Part shown: positions 7,946 through 17,129 of the stretch, piece by piece
Layout of the letters: every line of letters begins with the position of its first letter
How positions within the stretch are numbered: the stretch's first letter is position 1
Assembly (NCBI GenBank): GCA_963698565.1
Contig: CAVORH010000040.1
Coordinates: 97,018 to 161,017, forward strand
Direction of reading: 5' to 3'
Origin: Sva-07 sp963698565
Lineage (GTDB): Bacteria; Actinomycetota; Acidimicrobiia; Acidimicrobiales; Ilumatobacteraceae
Length of the DNA: 64,000 nt
The notes under the pieces: generated by a model
What the model was told of the DNA's origin: nothing
Seen by the model: the letters and a program-made list of their open reading frames with translations, nothing else
Database searches by the model: none
Program-made: the position numbers and the translations under genes

Positions 7946-9025
7946 TCAGGCCGTGAGACGCAACCCGGTCGCGGTGTCGAACAGATAGACACCCGCAGGT
8001 CGCGGGACCAGGTCGACCCGATCGCCCGGGCGGAGGCTGCTGAGGCCGTCCGTGCGGGCGACCACCGCTTCGTTGCTGCCGTCGGCGACGCAGTAGAGGA
8101 ACGCCTCGGAGCCGAGTTCCTCGACGAACTCCACCGAGGCGGCGAGGCCGTCATTGGTGAGGTCGGCGATGTCGAGATCGTTCGGCCGCACGCCGATCGT
8201 CACCGCAGGCGACGACAGTGCGGCGCGCTGTGCGGGCGTCAGTGGAACGGTCAGTGAACCGTGTGTGGCTCCCGCCTCGGTGGTGCGTGCCGCGAGGAGG
8301 TTCATCGCCGGTGAGCCGATGAACCCGGCGACGAAGGCGTTGACCGGATCGGTGAACAGCTCGCGGGGCGTGGCGCACTGCTGCAACACCCCCTGGTGCA
8401 TCACCGCGACGCGGTCACCCATCGTCATCGCCTCGATCTGGTCGTGGGTGACGTAGACCGTGGTCACCCCGAGCGAGCGCTGCAGGGCGGCGATCTGGGT
8501 CCGCGTCTGAACACGGAGCTTCGCGTCGAGGTTCGACAGCGGCTCGTCCATCAGGAACACCTGTGGCTCGCGCACGATGGCGCGTCCCATCGCCACGCGC
8601 TGGCGCTGTCCGCCCGACAGGTTCGCGGGCTTGCGGTCGAGCAGGTCCTCGAGGTCGAGGATCCGAGCCGCCTCGCGAACGCGCGTCGCACGCTCGCGTT
8701 TCTTCATCTTCTTGATCTTCAGGTGGAACCCGATGTTCTCGGCCACGGTCATGTGCGGATACAGCGCATACGACTGGAAGACCATGGCGATGTCGCGGTC
8801 CTTCGGCGGCACGAAGGTGACGTCGCGGCCACCGATGTGGACGTAACCGTCGTCGATCGGTTCGAGACCGGCGAGCATGCGCAGCGTCGTCGACTTGCCG
8901 CAGCCCGACGGTCCGACCAGCACGAGGAATTCGCCGTCGCCGATCTCGAGATCGAGCGAGTCGACGGCCGGCGTCTCGCCGCCCGGGTAGGTCCGTGTTG
9001 CGCTGTCGAAGGTGACGGTGGCCAA
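7946..9025 (-). CDS. ABC transporter ATP-binding protein, MalK/UgpC (MsmX) type
   Basis: This 359-residue ATPase subunit of a CUT1-type sugar or glycerol-phosphate importer has Walker A GPSGCGKST, signature LSGGQRQRVAMGRA, Walker B VFLMDEP and H-loop YVTHDQIEAMTMGD. A TOBE-like C-terminal domain follows. TTG 9025 is chosen because AGGAG lies 5 to 6 nt upstream; the longer reading has no Shine-Dalgarno. No permease or binding protein lies nearby, so it probably energises transporters encoded elsewhere, as MsmX-type shared ATPases do. Confidence 0.92.
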   Translation of the reverse strand: MATVTFDSATRTYPGGETPAVDSLDLEIGDGEFLVLVGPSGCGKSTTLRMLAGLEPIDDGYVHIGGRDVTFVPPKDRDIAMVFQSYALYPHMTVAENIGFHLKIKKMKKRERATRVREAARILDLEDLLDRKPANLSGGQRQRVAMGRAIVREPQVFLMDEPLSNLDAKLRVQTRTQIAALQRSLGVTTVYVTHDQIEAMTMGDRVAVMHQGVLQQCATPRELFTDPVNAFVAGFIGSPAMNLLAARTTEAGATHGSLTVPLTPAQRAALSSPAVTIGVRPNDLDIADLTNDGLAASVEFVEELGSEAFLYCVADGSNEAVVARTDGLSSLRPGDRVDLVPRPAGVYLFDTATGLRLTA

Positions 9026-9184
9026 GTGACGCTCCTGGTGGTCGGGGACCTCTCCCGGTGGTGCCTCCATTGTGGCCGCTCGACGGAGTGGGCGCGCGAC
9101 CCGGACCGGGGTAGTGCCTGCACCACCTCGCATTCGTCCCTGGGCACTCTGTCGTCGAGCTGCGCAGTCGCGGACGATGGGGTC

Positions 9185-9990
9185 ATGAACCAGACATCGC
9201 CACTCCCACCCACGCCGAACCAGCCGTCAGGGCACTACATCAGCCGAAACCAGCTCTACGCGATCATCGCCATCGGCGTGACGCTCGTGCTCGCCTTCGT
9301 GCTCGCCGCCGGTGCGGCGTTCAGCTCCACCTCCACTGCGTCGGGCAGCGAGGCGCTGCCCCCGGTGGTGGTACCTCCGTCGACGGAGCCGTCGGCCGAT
9401 CCCGCGCCGTCGTCGACGGAACCGCCGCCCACCGAGTCGACCGAGCCGCCGGCCGATCCCGCGCCGTCGTCGACCGAGCCGCCGCCCACCCAGTCGACCG
9501 AGCCGCCGCCCCCGCCGCCGCCCTCCACGTCGGTCGCACCCTCGCCGCCTTCGACGTCGGTCGCACGCCCCCGCCGCCTCCTCCGCCCCCGCCGCCTCCT
9601 CCGCCCCCGCCGCCGGTCACCACGTTGCCGCTGCCCACGACGACGCTGCCGCCCGCGCCCGAGCTCTCGCAGATCGTCGTCGAGGTCACCCGTGTCGTCG
9701 GCGAAGCGTCGCTGCATCTCGACGGTCAGCGGATCGCCGGCACCGGTGCCGACCTCAAGTTCGGCGCCGAGTCGATCGACCGGATCAACCTCACCGAGTT
9801 GCTGGACGACCGCAACGGCACGCTGATGCTCGACTTCTGGAAGCTCCCGTGCTGGGGGGCCGAGTTCCAGATCGACTTCTACATCGACGGCGTCAAGGAC
9901 TCCAGCAGCGACAGGATGCGCGACTGTGTGAGCGACCTGAACTGGAGCTGGGACGTCGATCCGATCGCCGGCACGGTCACCCGCTCGTGA
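9185..9990 (+). CDS. Membrane-anchored Pro-rich protein (frameshifted in this sequence)
   Basis: Starting at ATG 9185, one frame encodes a short N-terminus, one membrane span (about residues 25-50) and a Pro/Ser/Thr linker with repeats of PADPAPSSTEPPPT. The frame then degenerates near 9563-9570. The -1 frame continues the poly-Pro tract and encodes a C-terminal domain of about 115 residues (from SQIVVEV to GTVTRS) ending at 9990. One missing base joins the two into a single logical protein of about 270 residues. The break lies in a tandem 18-bp GC-only repeat. The next gene overlaps its stop. Function unknown. Confidence 0.6.
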
Positions 9991-10385
9991 CGGAGTGGTC
10001 CGACGTTGCGGTGTTCCTGGTGGACGACCAGATCCCGTTCCTCCGAGCTGCAGCGGCGGTGATCGGCGCGACCGACGGCTTCCGGGTCGTCGGTTGCGCC
10101 ACCTCCGGGGTCTACGCCGCCGAGCAGATCATCGAACGAGGCGGCGAACTCGGACTGGTGCTGCTCGACGTGAACCTCGACGATCTCGACGGTCCGGCGG
10201 TGCGGGCTCGAATCGCACAGGCGTGGCCCGATCTGCCGGTTGCGTACCTGTCGACGATCGACGAGGCCGACCTGCCCGACGACGCCGCAGCACCTCCGGT
10301 CATCGAGTTCCTCTCCAAGACCTCGTTCGGTCCGGAAGTGCTTCACGGATTGCTCCCGAAGCTCGGTCGTCGAGTCGTGCGCTGA
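9987..10385 (+). CDS. Receiver-domain-only response regulator
   Basis: This 132-residue stand-alone REC domain has the acidic pair VDDQ, phosphoacceptor Asp61 in LLDVN, the conserved Ser in YLST and the Lys in LSKTSF. No output domain follows. GTG 9987 overlaps the preceding stop (GTGA), implying translational coupling to the Pro-rich protein. The histidine kinase gene follows 19 bp later. It probably acts as a phosphate sink or protein-interaction switch for that kinase. A similar REC-only protein is encoded at 60193. Confidence 0.87.
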   Translation: MTEWSDVAVFLVDDQIPFLRAAAAVIGATDGFRVVGCATSGVYAAEQIIERGGELGLVLLDVNLDDLDGPAVRARIAQAWPDLPVAYLSTIDEADLPDDAAAPPVIEFLSKTSFGPEVLHGLLPKLGRRVVR

Positions 10386-10392
10386 AGTTTCC

Positions 10393-10398
10393 TACCAT
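10393..10398 (+). promoter_or_regulatory. Candidate -10 element for the histidine kinase gene
   Basis: TACCAT lies 6 nt upstream of ATG 10405. It suggests a leaderless internal promoter between the receiver-only gene and the kinase. Confidence 0.42.
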
Positions 10399-10404
10399 GA
10401 CTCG

Positions 10405-11784
10405 ATGCGACCGGGTGCCGATGATGCGGTCAGGCCACCCGGCCCGATGACCCGGTCGACCCGGGAGCAGTTCCGTGCGGCTGTCGTGTCGGAACAGCGG
10501 GCTTCGTGGATCGCCATCGCGTTCCCGCTCGTGCTCTGGGCGTTCGTTGATCGGGAGCCGTTGTTGCTGGCCCTCAGTGGTGTCTTCTTCGGCTTGAGCA
10601 TGTTGCGTCGCCGAGCGATCCCGGCGATCGACCGCGGTGACATCGAACGAGCGATCGTGCTGTTCACCTCGAGCAAGTGGCTCGTGTCGCTCGTGTTCGT
10701 GGTCGTGCTGCCGATCACCCTGCCGATCGCCATGGTCAACATCATCATGCCGATCGCGCTGGTGTCGACGCAGCTGCCGGAGCGGCGGTTTCCGTTGATG
10801 GTCGCAGCGGCAATGGCGGTGACCTTGCTGGCCGGCATGGCGGGGTACCTGCAGAACGTCTTCGAACTCGAACTGAAGGTCGAGCCGTGGGTCTGGCAGT
10901 GGCTGTGCATCGTGGTCCTCGTGGCGCACATCGTGCCGTTGAGCCTGATCGTGTGGCGGGCGAACCGCCAGCAGACGATCGTCCTGAACGAGGCTCTCGA
11001 CGCCAACGCTCGACTCCGGGAGTCCGACGCCGAGCTCCGCCGGTCCCGCAGCCGCCTGGTGAGCGCCGCCGACGCCGAACGGAGTCGCATCGAACGCGAT
11101 CTCCACGATGGCGCTCAGCAGCGGCTCGTCGCCGTGCTGGTGCAATTGCGTCTCGCTGCTCGTTCGGCGCGCCGCAGCGGCGATGTCGACGTCGATGCCC
11201 TCGATGCCCTGGCCGACGACCTCGAAGCCGGGATCGAGGAAGTTCGTCGGCTCGCTCACGGCATCTACCCACCACTGCTCAAGATGCGTGGGCTGCCGTC
11301 GGCACTCACCGCTGTCGCCCGTCGCAACGGGCCGCGGACGGTGGTCGTCGATGACGGCATCGGCCGGTTCGACGCCGCGATCGAGGCTGCGCTGTACTTC
11401 TGCTGCCTGGAAGCCGTGCAGAACGCCACCAAGTACGGCGGCGACGGCCTCGAGGTGACGATCCGGTTGCGGTGTGCCACGGTCGATGACCGCGAGACGC
11501 TGATCGCGACCGTGTCGGACACGGGTCCGGGCTTCGACCCGACAGGAGCTGCCGGCGCTGGCCGCGGCCTCGAGAACATGCGTGACCGCATCGGCGCCGT
11601 GGGCGGCGAGGTGGCCATCGAGAGCGTGATCGGACGTGGCACCACCGTGGAACTGTCGGTCTGCGTTGCGGATCGCCCCGCCCGCTCGGGCGATGTCACC
11701 GCCGGCCAGGCCTTCGCTTCCGACGATGGCACCGCCGAGCACGACCTCGACCGAGGTGCATCGGTCGCCCGAGGCGGCCGATGA
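10405..11784 (+). CDS. Sensor histidine kinase, HisKA_3 (NarL-type) with membrane N-terminus
   Basis: This 459-residue kinase has about six hydrophobic segments (residues 25-190), a short coiled linker and a HisKA_3 box SRIERDLHDGAQQRL with phosphoacceptor His near 234. The ATPase domain shows LEAVQNATKYG and DTGPGFD, then GRGLENMRDRI. ATG 10405 follows a TACCAT box; ATG 10447 is an alternative. The stop overlaps the next start (ATGA), so it pairs with the LuxR-type regulator downstream. The signal sensed is not evident. Confidence 0.9.
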   Translation: MRPGADDAVRPPGPMTRSTREQFRAAVVSEQRASWIAIAFPLVLWAFVDREPLLLALSGVFFGLSMLRRRAIPAIDRGDIERAIVLFTSSKWLVSLVFVVVLPITLPIAMVNIIMPIALVSTQLPERRFPLMVAAAMAVTLLAGMAGYLQNVFELELKVEPWVWQWLCIVVLVAHIVPLSLIVWRANRQQTIVLNEALDANARLRESDAELRRSRSRLVSAADAERSRIERDLHDGAQQRLVAVLVQLRLAARSARRSGDVDVDALDALADDLEAGIEEVRRLAHGIYPPLLKMRGLPSALTAVARRNGPRTVVVDDGIGRFDAAIEAALYFCCLEAVQNATKYGGDGLEVTIRLRCATVDDRETLIATVSDTGPGFDPTGAAGAGRGLENMRDRIGAVGGEVAIESVIGRGTTVELSVCVADRPARSGDVTAGQAFASDDGTAEHDLDRGASVARGGR

Positions 11785-12440
11785 CGACGCTGCGAGTGGT
11801 CGTCGCGGACGACAACGTGTTCATCCGCAACGGCATCGCGGCGATGATCGACGCGATCGACGACATCGAACTGGTCGCCGAGTGCTCCGACCTCCCCGAA
11901 CTTCGCAGTGCCGTGGCGGACCACGAGCCGGATCTGGTCGTCACCGACATCCAGATGCCGCCGACGCTCACCGATGAGGGGATCGTCGCCGCCATCGAGA
12001 TCCGAGCGGAACGCGACGGGGTCGGCGTGCTCGTGCTGAGCCAGTACGTCGAGCCCGAATACGTGATCGCGCTGTTCGACGAGGGCTCCGACGGGCTCGG
12101 ATACCTCCTGAAGGAGCGGGTCGCCGATCTCGACGAGTTCGAACGGGCGATCCGGTCGGTTGCGTCGGGCCAGTCAGCGGTCGACCCGAAAGTGGTCGAG
12201 GTGCTCGTGTCGTCGCGGTCGCAGCGACCGTCCGAGATCGACCAGCTGACACCGCGCGAGACCGAGGTGCTCGGCCTGATCGCGGAAGGGCTCAACAACG
12301 CTGCGATCGCCGACCGGTTGGTGTTGGGGGACAAGGCGGTCGCCAAGCACATCAACGGGATCTTCTCGAAGCTCGGTCTCGGCGAGGAGGACGAGATCCA
12401 CCGCAGGGTCAAGGCGGTCCTGCTCTGGCTCTCCATGTGA
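11781..12440 (+). CDS. NarL/LuxR-family response regulator
   Basis: This 219-residue regulator has a receiver domain with phosphoacceptor Asp56 (VVTDIQMPP) and conserved Lys in YLLKERV. A C-terminal LuxR helix-turn-helix follows at about residues 153-215 (LTPRETEVLGLIAEGLNNAAIA). The gene overlaps the kinase stop by 4 bp, the usual sign of a cognate pair. The 2.9-kb unit from 9185 to 12440 therefore reads as membrane protein, REC-only protein, kinase and regulator. Target genes are unknown. Confidence 0.92.
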   Translation: MTTLRVVVADDNVFIRNGIAAMIDAIDDIELVAECSDLPELRSAVADHEPDLVVTDIQMPPTLTDEGIVAAIEIRAERDGVGVLVLSQYVEPEYVIALFDEGSDGLGYLLKERVADLDEFERAIRSVASGQSAVDPKVVEVLVSSRSQRPSEIDQLTPRETEVLGLIAEGLNNAAIADRLVLGDKAVAKHINGIFSKLGLGEEDEIHRRVKAVLLWLSM

Positions 12441-12450
12441 AACTGCGTTC

Positions 12451-14589
12451 GTGCCAGATCTCGTCCATCTCCGCGGCGCCTCGTTCGATCTCGTGGTCGA
12501 CGTCGCGACGCCGACGCCCACCGTTGTGTACTGGGGCCAGGCTCTGGGTGCCGCCCCTGATCTCGATGCGCTCGACGCAGTGCTCGGCCGTCGCGCCGTC
12601 GCCGGGGCGCTGGGCGCGGTCGCGCCGGTCAGCATCGTGCCGCTCCACGCCGAGGGCTTCGTCGGCCGCCCTGGCCTCGCCGGGCGACGGGGTGGTGGGC
12701 GCGACTGGGCCCCCCGATTCGCCCCGACGGCGCACCGACTCGCCGGCGGTGTCCTCTCTGGCAACGTCCTGAGCGTCGACTCGCTCGATGACGTCGCCGG
12801 TCTCGCCCTGACGACGGAGATCTCGGTCGCCGATGTCGTGGGCGTGCGGGTGACGATCACCAACATCGCCGACCGGCGCTACTCGCTCGACTCGCTGACG
12901 GTCAGCCTGCCGCTGCCCGAGGCAGCCGACGAGCTGCTCCGGTTCGAGGGGCGTTGGGCACGTGAGTTCCATCCGCAGCGCACTGCGTGGGACCACGGCG
13001 CCGTCGTGTCCGAGCACCTCCGCGGTCGGACCTCGCACGAGCACCCGCCGCTGCTGTTCGCCGGGCCGGCCGGCTTCGGCGAGTGGGCCGGCGACGTCTA
13101 CGGAGTTCACCTGGCATGGAGTGGCAACCACACGATGCTCGCCGAGCGCCTCGCCGACGGCCGGCGCTACCTGCAGGCGGGTGAGCTGCTGCACCCCGGC
13201 GAGGTGGTGCTCGAGCCCGGTGAGTCCTACACCACACCGGAGGTGGTCGGGGTGTTCTCGTCCGACGGGCTGACGCCGGCCACCTGGGGATTCCACCGGG
13301 CGGTGCGGTCGAGCCCGGCGCACCCCACCACGCCGAGACCGGTGCTGTTGAACACCTGGGAGGCGGTCTACTTCGATCACGACCTCGTCCGCCTTCGTGA
13401 GCTGGCCGACGTCGCGGCCGAGGTCGGCATCGAGCGGTTCGTGCTCGACGACGGCTGGTTCGGTTCGCGTCGCGACGACACGTCGGGTCTCGGCGACTGG
13501 TGGGTGTCGCCCGAGGTGTACCCCGACGGGTTGGCGCCGCTGATCGACCACGTGACGGGCCTCGGAATGGAGTTCGGGATCTGGGTCGAGCCGGAGATGG
13601 TCAACCCCGACAGCGAGCTGTACCGGGCACACCCCGAGTGGGCCCTGACGACCGACGGGTACGAGCCGGTACTCGGGCGCAACCAACTCGTCCTCGACCT
13701 CGCGAACCCCGACGCGTTCGCGCACGTCCTCGGCCAGCTCGACGCGCTGCTGCGCGATCACGACATCGCCTACGTGAAGTGGGACATGAACCGCGACCAC
13801 GTCCAAGGGTCGGGCGCCACCGGTTCCGCAGGCACGCACGCCCAGACGCTGGCGGTGTACGCCATGCTCGATTCGCTGCGCTCGAGGCATCCGTCGGTCG
13901 AGTTCGAGTCGTGTGCGAGCGGAGGAGGTCGCATCGACCTGGCGATCCTCGAACGCACCGAGCGCGTCTGGACCAGCGACTGCAACGACGCCCTCGAACG
14001 CCAGACGATCCAGCGCGGCGCGTCGATGCTGCTCCCGCCCGAGGTGATGGGTGCCCACATCGGGCCGCGGCGCTCCCACACGACCGGGCGACGGCACACG
14101 CTCGCCTTCCGGGCGGCGACCGCGCTGTTCGGCCATCTCGGTGTCGAGTGGAACGTGGTTCGCCTCGACGCGGCCGACCGCGCCCAACTGGCCGAGGCGA
14201 TCGCGCTGCACAAGCGGTTCCGGCCGTTGCTGCACTCCGGCGACGTCGTCCGGTTCGACACCGAGGCGCCGTATCTCGCCCACGGTGTGTACGCCGCCGA
14301 TCGCAGCGAGGCGCTCGTGTCGTTCGTCCAGATGACGACCGGGCCGAGCCTCACACCGCCGCCGCTGCGTCTACCGGGGCTCGATCCCGATCGTCGTTAC
14401 CGGATCGAACATGTCGCGCTGCCCGGTGAGCGATGGGGACTCGCGTTGACGCAACCCGCCTGGCTCGCCGACGGTGTCGAGCTCACCGGGCGCCAACTCG
14501 CAGCCCACGGTGTGCGGCCTCCCGTGCTGCACCCGGAGTCGGCGGTGCTGCTCCACCTCCGCGCGCTCGAGCCGTCCCGACCGCGATGA
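12451..14589 (+). CDS. GH36 alpha-galactosidase
   Basis: This 712-residue glycoside hydrolase of family 36 would release terminal alpha-galactose from oligosaccharides such as raffinose or melibiose. The N-terminal beta-sandwich precedes a TIM barrel with VLDDGWFGSR and WVEPEMVNPDS. The nucleophile is Asp445 in KWDMNRD and the acid/base is Asp510 in SDCNDALERQ. No signal peptide is seen, so it is cytosolic. GTG 12451 lies 10 bp after the LuxR regulator stop, so it may be the tail of that transcript or a regulated target. Exact sugar specificity is inferred. Confidence 0.9.
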   Translation: MPDLVHLRGASFDLVVDVATPTPTVVYWGQALGAAPDLDALDAVLGRRAVAGALGAVAPVSIVPLHAEGFVGRPGLAGRRGGGRDWAPRFAPTAHRLAGGVLSGNVLSVDSLDDVAGLALTTEISVADVVGVRVTITNIADRRYSLDSLTVSLPLPEAADELLRFEGRWAREFHPQRTAWDHGAVVSEHLRGRTSHEHPPLLFAGPAGFGEWAGDVYGVHLAWSGNHTMLAERLADGRRYLQAGELLHPGEVVLEPGESYTTPEVVGVFSSDGLTPATWGFHRAVRSSPAHPTTPRPVLLNTWEAVYFDHDLVRLRELADVAAEVGIERFVLDDGWFGSRRDDTSGLGDWWVSPEVYPDGLAPLIDHVTGLGMEFGIWVEPEMVNPDSELYRAHPEWALTTDGYEPVLGRNQLVLDLANPDAFAHVLGQLDALLRDHDIAYVKWDMNRDHVQGSGATGSAGTHAQTLAVYAMLDSLRSRHPSVEFESCASGGGRIDLAILERTERVWTSDCNDALERQTIQRGASMLLPPEVMGAHIGPRRSHTTGRRHTLAFRAATALFGHLGVEWNVVRLDAADRAQLAEAIALHKRFRPLLHSGDVVRFDTEAPYLAHGVYAADRSEALVSFVQMTTGPSLTPPPLRLPGLDPDRRYRIEHVALPGERWGLALTQPAWLADGVELTGRQLAAHGVRPPVLHPESAVLLHLRALEPSRPR

Positions 14590-14625
14590 GTTTCGGCGCC
14601 TACGGGTCGCGCTGGAACTCATCGC
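14583..14625. terminator. Bidirectional hairpin between GH36 and AlkD-like genes
   Basis: 10-bp arms GCGATGAGTT and AACTCATCGC flank a 23-nt loop. The left arm contains the GH36 stop codon. There is no T run. It lies between convergent genes. Confidence 0.6.
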
Positions 14626-14644
14626 AGCCGGGTTCCGCGCGACG

Positions 14645-15304
14645 TCAGAGGTGTTTCAATGCCTCGCGGCGGGTGAGGCCGGACAGCTCGTGGGTGCCGA
14701 CGAAGGCGCGAACCGCATCGGGGTCGGTGCGGGCGTACTCGCGCAGCGCCCAGCCGATCGCCTTGCGGATGAAGAACTCGTTGTCGCCCGCCCGTCGCTC
14801 GGCGTAGTCGAACAACCGGTCGGCGTCGGTGGCGTCCTTCCAGCGCAACTGGTGCAGGATCGCCGAGCGGGCCACCCAGATGTCCTCGTCGTCGATCCAT
14901 CGGTCCATGTCCGCAGCGAGTGAGGGATCGGCACGCACGATGCCGCCGACGGTCCATGCAGCGAGCGCGTCGACGGTGTCCCACCACGAGCGAGTCGTGA
15001 CGAGGCCGCGGACGGCCGGGAGGTGGCGTGACGCCAGTCGGGCGACGTTGGCGCCCAACGCGTCCTGAGCGACGTACTGGAACTCCCGCTCGGGTTGTTC
15101 CCAGCACGCACGGGCGAACTCGATCAGCTCGTCGCCGCTCGCGAGCTTCGCTGACGTCATCGTGGGCCTGGTGGCGGCGCGCCGCTGGGGCGCCTTCACG
15201 CCGAGGAACTCGAACCGATGCTTCATGTACGCGGCCATCGCCGGCGCTGCGACCGCGTCAGCGACCGGCTCGAGTTCGTCGCGCAGGGTCTCGACCGACA
15301 GCAT
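14645..15304 (-). CDS. AlkD-like DNA alkylation repair protein
   Basis: This 219-residue all-helical HEAT-like repeat protein belongs to the DNA alkylation repair (AlkD/AlkC) family, whose members excise bulky or charged alkyl-purines without base flipping. Family features include the MKHRFEFLGVKAPQRR segment, the RSWWDTVDALA helix with Trp and Asp, and the near-C-terminal FFIRKAIGWALREYAR. ATG 15304 is chosen because upstream extension reaches into the divergent DUF1992 gene. Catalytic activity is inferred from the family; some members are inactive binders. Confidence 0.88.
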   Translation of the reverse strand: MLSVETLRDELEPVADAVAAPAMAAYMKHRFEFLGVKAPQRRAATRPTMTSAKLASGDELIEFARACWEQPEREFQYVAQDALGANVARLASRHLPAVRGLVTTRSWWDTVDALAAWTVGGIVRADPSLAADMDRWIDDEDIWVARSAILHQLRWKDATDADRLFDYAERRAGDNEFFIRKAIGWALREYARTDPDAVRAFVGTHELSGLTRREALKHL

Positions 15305-15395
15305 GCCGGACGAGTCTGGCCGATCGAACGATCCCCACCCACTCGTGACCGTCCGTCGATCGATGTACCGTTGGGAACGTGTGGCAGGTCGCCGG

Positions 15396-15893
15396 ATGAC
15401 CGAACGCAAGCCGCCGGGCGCCAGTTGGGCATCGTGGACGGAGCGGCAGATCGACGAGGGCCGACGGGCCGGGCTCTTCGACGGCCTCGATGGCGAGGGC
15501 AGGCCGATCGCCGGGCTCGACGGACCTCACGACGAGGAGTGGTGGGTCAAGGCCAAACTCCGTCGGGAGGAGATCGACTACCTCCCGCCGACCATCGCCA
15601 TCCGGCGCGAACGCGATGTGGCGGTCGCGGCGGCGCTGAACGCCGCCGATGAGGGGGACGTCCGCCGGATCATCGGCGAGATCAACGACCGGATCCGGTA
15701 CGTGAACAGCCACACCGTCACCGGTCCACCGTCCACCGTCTGGGTGGTCGACGTCGACTCGGTCCTCGGACGATGGAGCGCTGCGCAACCGGCGCCGTCG
15801 GAGTTCGACGACCCTGCGGGCGTGGAGGCACCGCCGTCGTCGGGTCGGACCATGCGATGGCTGCGCCGGGTCCGGCGGAGCGGAGGCGGGTGA
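15396..15893 (+). CDS. DUF1992 / DnaJ-homologue-C28-like domain protein
   Basis: This 165-residue protein has the DUF1992 pattern: a helical start (ASWTERQIDEGRRAGLFDGL, then GEGRPIAGLDGPHDEEWWVKAKLRREE), a central YLPPTIAIRRE and a C-terminal helix with NDRIRYVNS. The family is widespread and uncharacterised. ATG 15396 is used; GTG 15381 is an in-frame alternative closer to a TACCGT box at 15366. Its stop and that of the convergent HTH-citrate synthase gene are 1 bp apart (TGA-G-TCA). Confidence 0.82.
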   Translation: MTERKPPGASWASWTERQIDEGRRAGLFDGLDGEGRPIAGLDGPHDEEWWVKAKLRREEIDYLPPTIAIRRERDVAVAAALNAADEGDVRRIIGEINDRIRYVNSHTVTGPPSTVWVVDVDSVLGRWSAAQPAPSEFDDPAGVEAPPSSGRTMRWLRRVRRSGGG

Positions 15894-15894
15894 G

Positions 15895-17040
15895 TCAGAC
15901 CGTCGGGGCGGCGACGCCACGGAAGCGCAGCGGGCGTTCGTCGAGTTCCTCGGTGAAGTGGGCGGCCCACCCGGCGATCCGGGCAACGGCGAAGATCGGT
16001 ACGTCGGGCTCGAGCCCGGCCGCCCGCGTGAGCGCTCCGAGCGCGAGGTCGACGTTCGGTTGATGCGGCGTGGTCCGTCCGGCTTCGGCGACGACGGCAT
16101 CGAGGAGATCGGCCTCGGCGGGATCGAGGCGTCGGACGTGTTCCCAGAGCGGGGGGTAGCGGGGATCGACGCCCCGGTACACCTCGTGGCCGAATCCGGG
16201 CACCGGCTGCCGCTGGGCACGGTGCTGGGCGAGGACCGCTGACGGTTCCGTCTCGGCGCAGGCGGTGAGGAATCGACTGACCTCGATGGCGGCGCTTCCG
16301 TGCAGCCGGCCCTCGATCGTCGCCAGGCCGGCGGCGAAGGCGGCGTACGGCGACGCTCGGACCGACGCCGCGATCCGGACCGCCAACGTGCTCGTTGCCA
16401 ATTCGTGGTCGGCGAGGAGCGCGAGTGCGGCATCCACTGCATCGACGAGGTCGGCCGAGGGACGTTGTCGCCAGGCGCTTGCCAACCGTGCGGCGAAGGG
16501 CCCGGTCCGTCGTGCGGCGCCGAGCACGACCGGTGCCGCCACGAGCAGCCGTCGGGCGGCACCGGCCGGCCGGCCGTCGGGATCGAGTGCCGCGAGCACG
16601 TGGGCGGCGGTTGCGATTCGGGCGATCGGCGAGATCGCCAGGTCGGCGATCGGCGACAGTGCGGCGCGCAACGTCGGTTCGGCCGACGGCCACCGTGCGG
16701 ACGGTGCGTCGCCGTCGCCCGACCAGAGGAACTCGGCGACGTCCTCGAAGCGACGGTTGGCCGCCAACCCGATCGCGTCGACGCCCCGAAACGTCAGACC
16801 GAGCTCGTCGATGGTCGTGATGCCCGAGGCGATCTGGACGTCGATCGTCGCCCTCGGGCCGCTCGGTGCCCGTCGGCTCCGCTCGGCGAGCTGCTGTACC
16901 TCGTCGCGGGCGAACAGCGACGTACGTCCGTCGGGGGCGGTGGTTCGGGTCAGTCGACCTCGGCTCACGTAGGCGTAGAGGGTCGCCTTCGAGACACCGA
17001 GCATCGCGGCCGCCTCGGTCGATCGGATCAGCGTGCTCAC
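15895..17040 (-). CDS. Citrate synthase-like protein fused to N-terminal HTH domain
   Basis: This 381-residue protein begins with an excisionase/MerR-type helix-turn-helix (STEAAAMLGVSKATLYAYVSRGRL, about residues 7-30). A citrate-synthase fold follows, with the GFGHEVYRG active-site His motif and NVDLALGAL bearing the catalytic Asp. The DNA-binding part suggests a metabolite-sensing regulator, or an enzyme that controls its own expression. It is divergent from the plain citrate synthase at 17130, with two TCAACGTTGA sites between them. GTG 17040 starts just before the HTH and has GGAG upstream. Enzymatic activity is uncertain. Confidence 0.87.
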   Translation of the reverse strand: MSTLIRSTEAAAMLGVSKATLYAYVSRGRLTRTTAPDGRTSLFARDEVQQLAERSRRAPSGPRATIDVQIASGITTIDELGLTFRGVDAIGLAANRRFEDVAEFLWSGDGDAPSARWPSAEPTLRAALSPIADLAISPIARIATAAHVLAALDPDGRPAGAARRLLVAAPVVLGAARRTGPFAARLASAWRQRPSADLVDAVDAALALLADHELATSTLAVRIAASVRASPYAAFAAGLATIEGRLHGSAAIEVSRFLTACAETEPSAVLAQHRAQRQPVPGFGHEVYRGVDPRYPPLWEHVRRLDPAEADLLDAVVAEAGRTTPHQPNVDLALGALTRAAGLEPDVPIFAVARIAGWAAHFTEELDERPLRFRGVAAPTV

Positions 17041-17072
17041 GGCTCCAGCTTCGAGCACGGGGTTGATCGAAG

Positions 17073-17097
17073 TCAACGTTGATTCGATCAACGTTGA
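17073..17097. promoter_or_regulatory. Tandem palindromic operator between divergent citrate synthase genes
   Basis: Two copies of the perfect palindrome TCAACGTTGA, at 17073-17082 and 17088-17097, have centres 15 bp apart. The site overlaps the expected -35 of the downstream citrate synthase promoter (GACACT box at 17117-17122). The HTH-citrate synthase is the natural candidate binder. Confidence 0.65.
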
Positions 17098-17129
17098 TCT
17101 CACGAATCGATCGGCGGACACTCGGGGAC

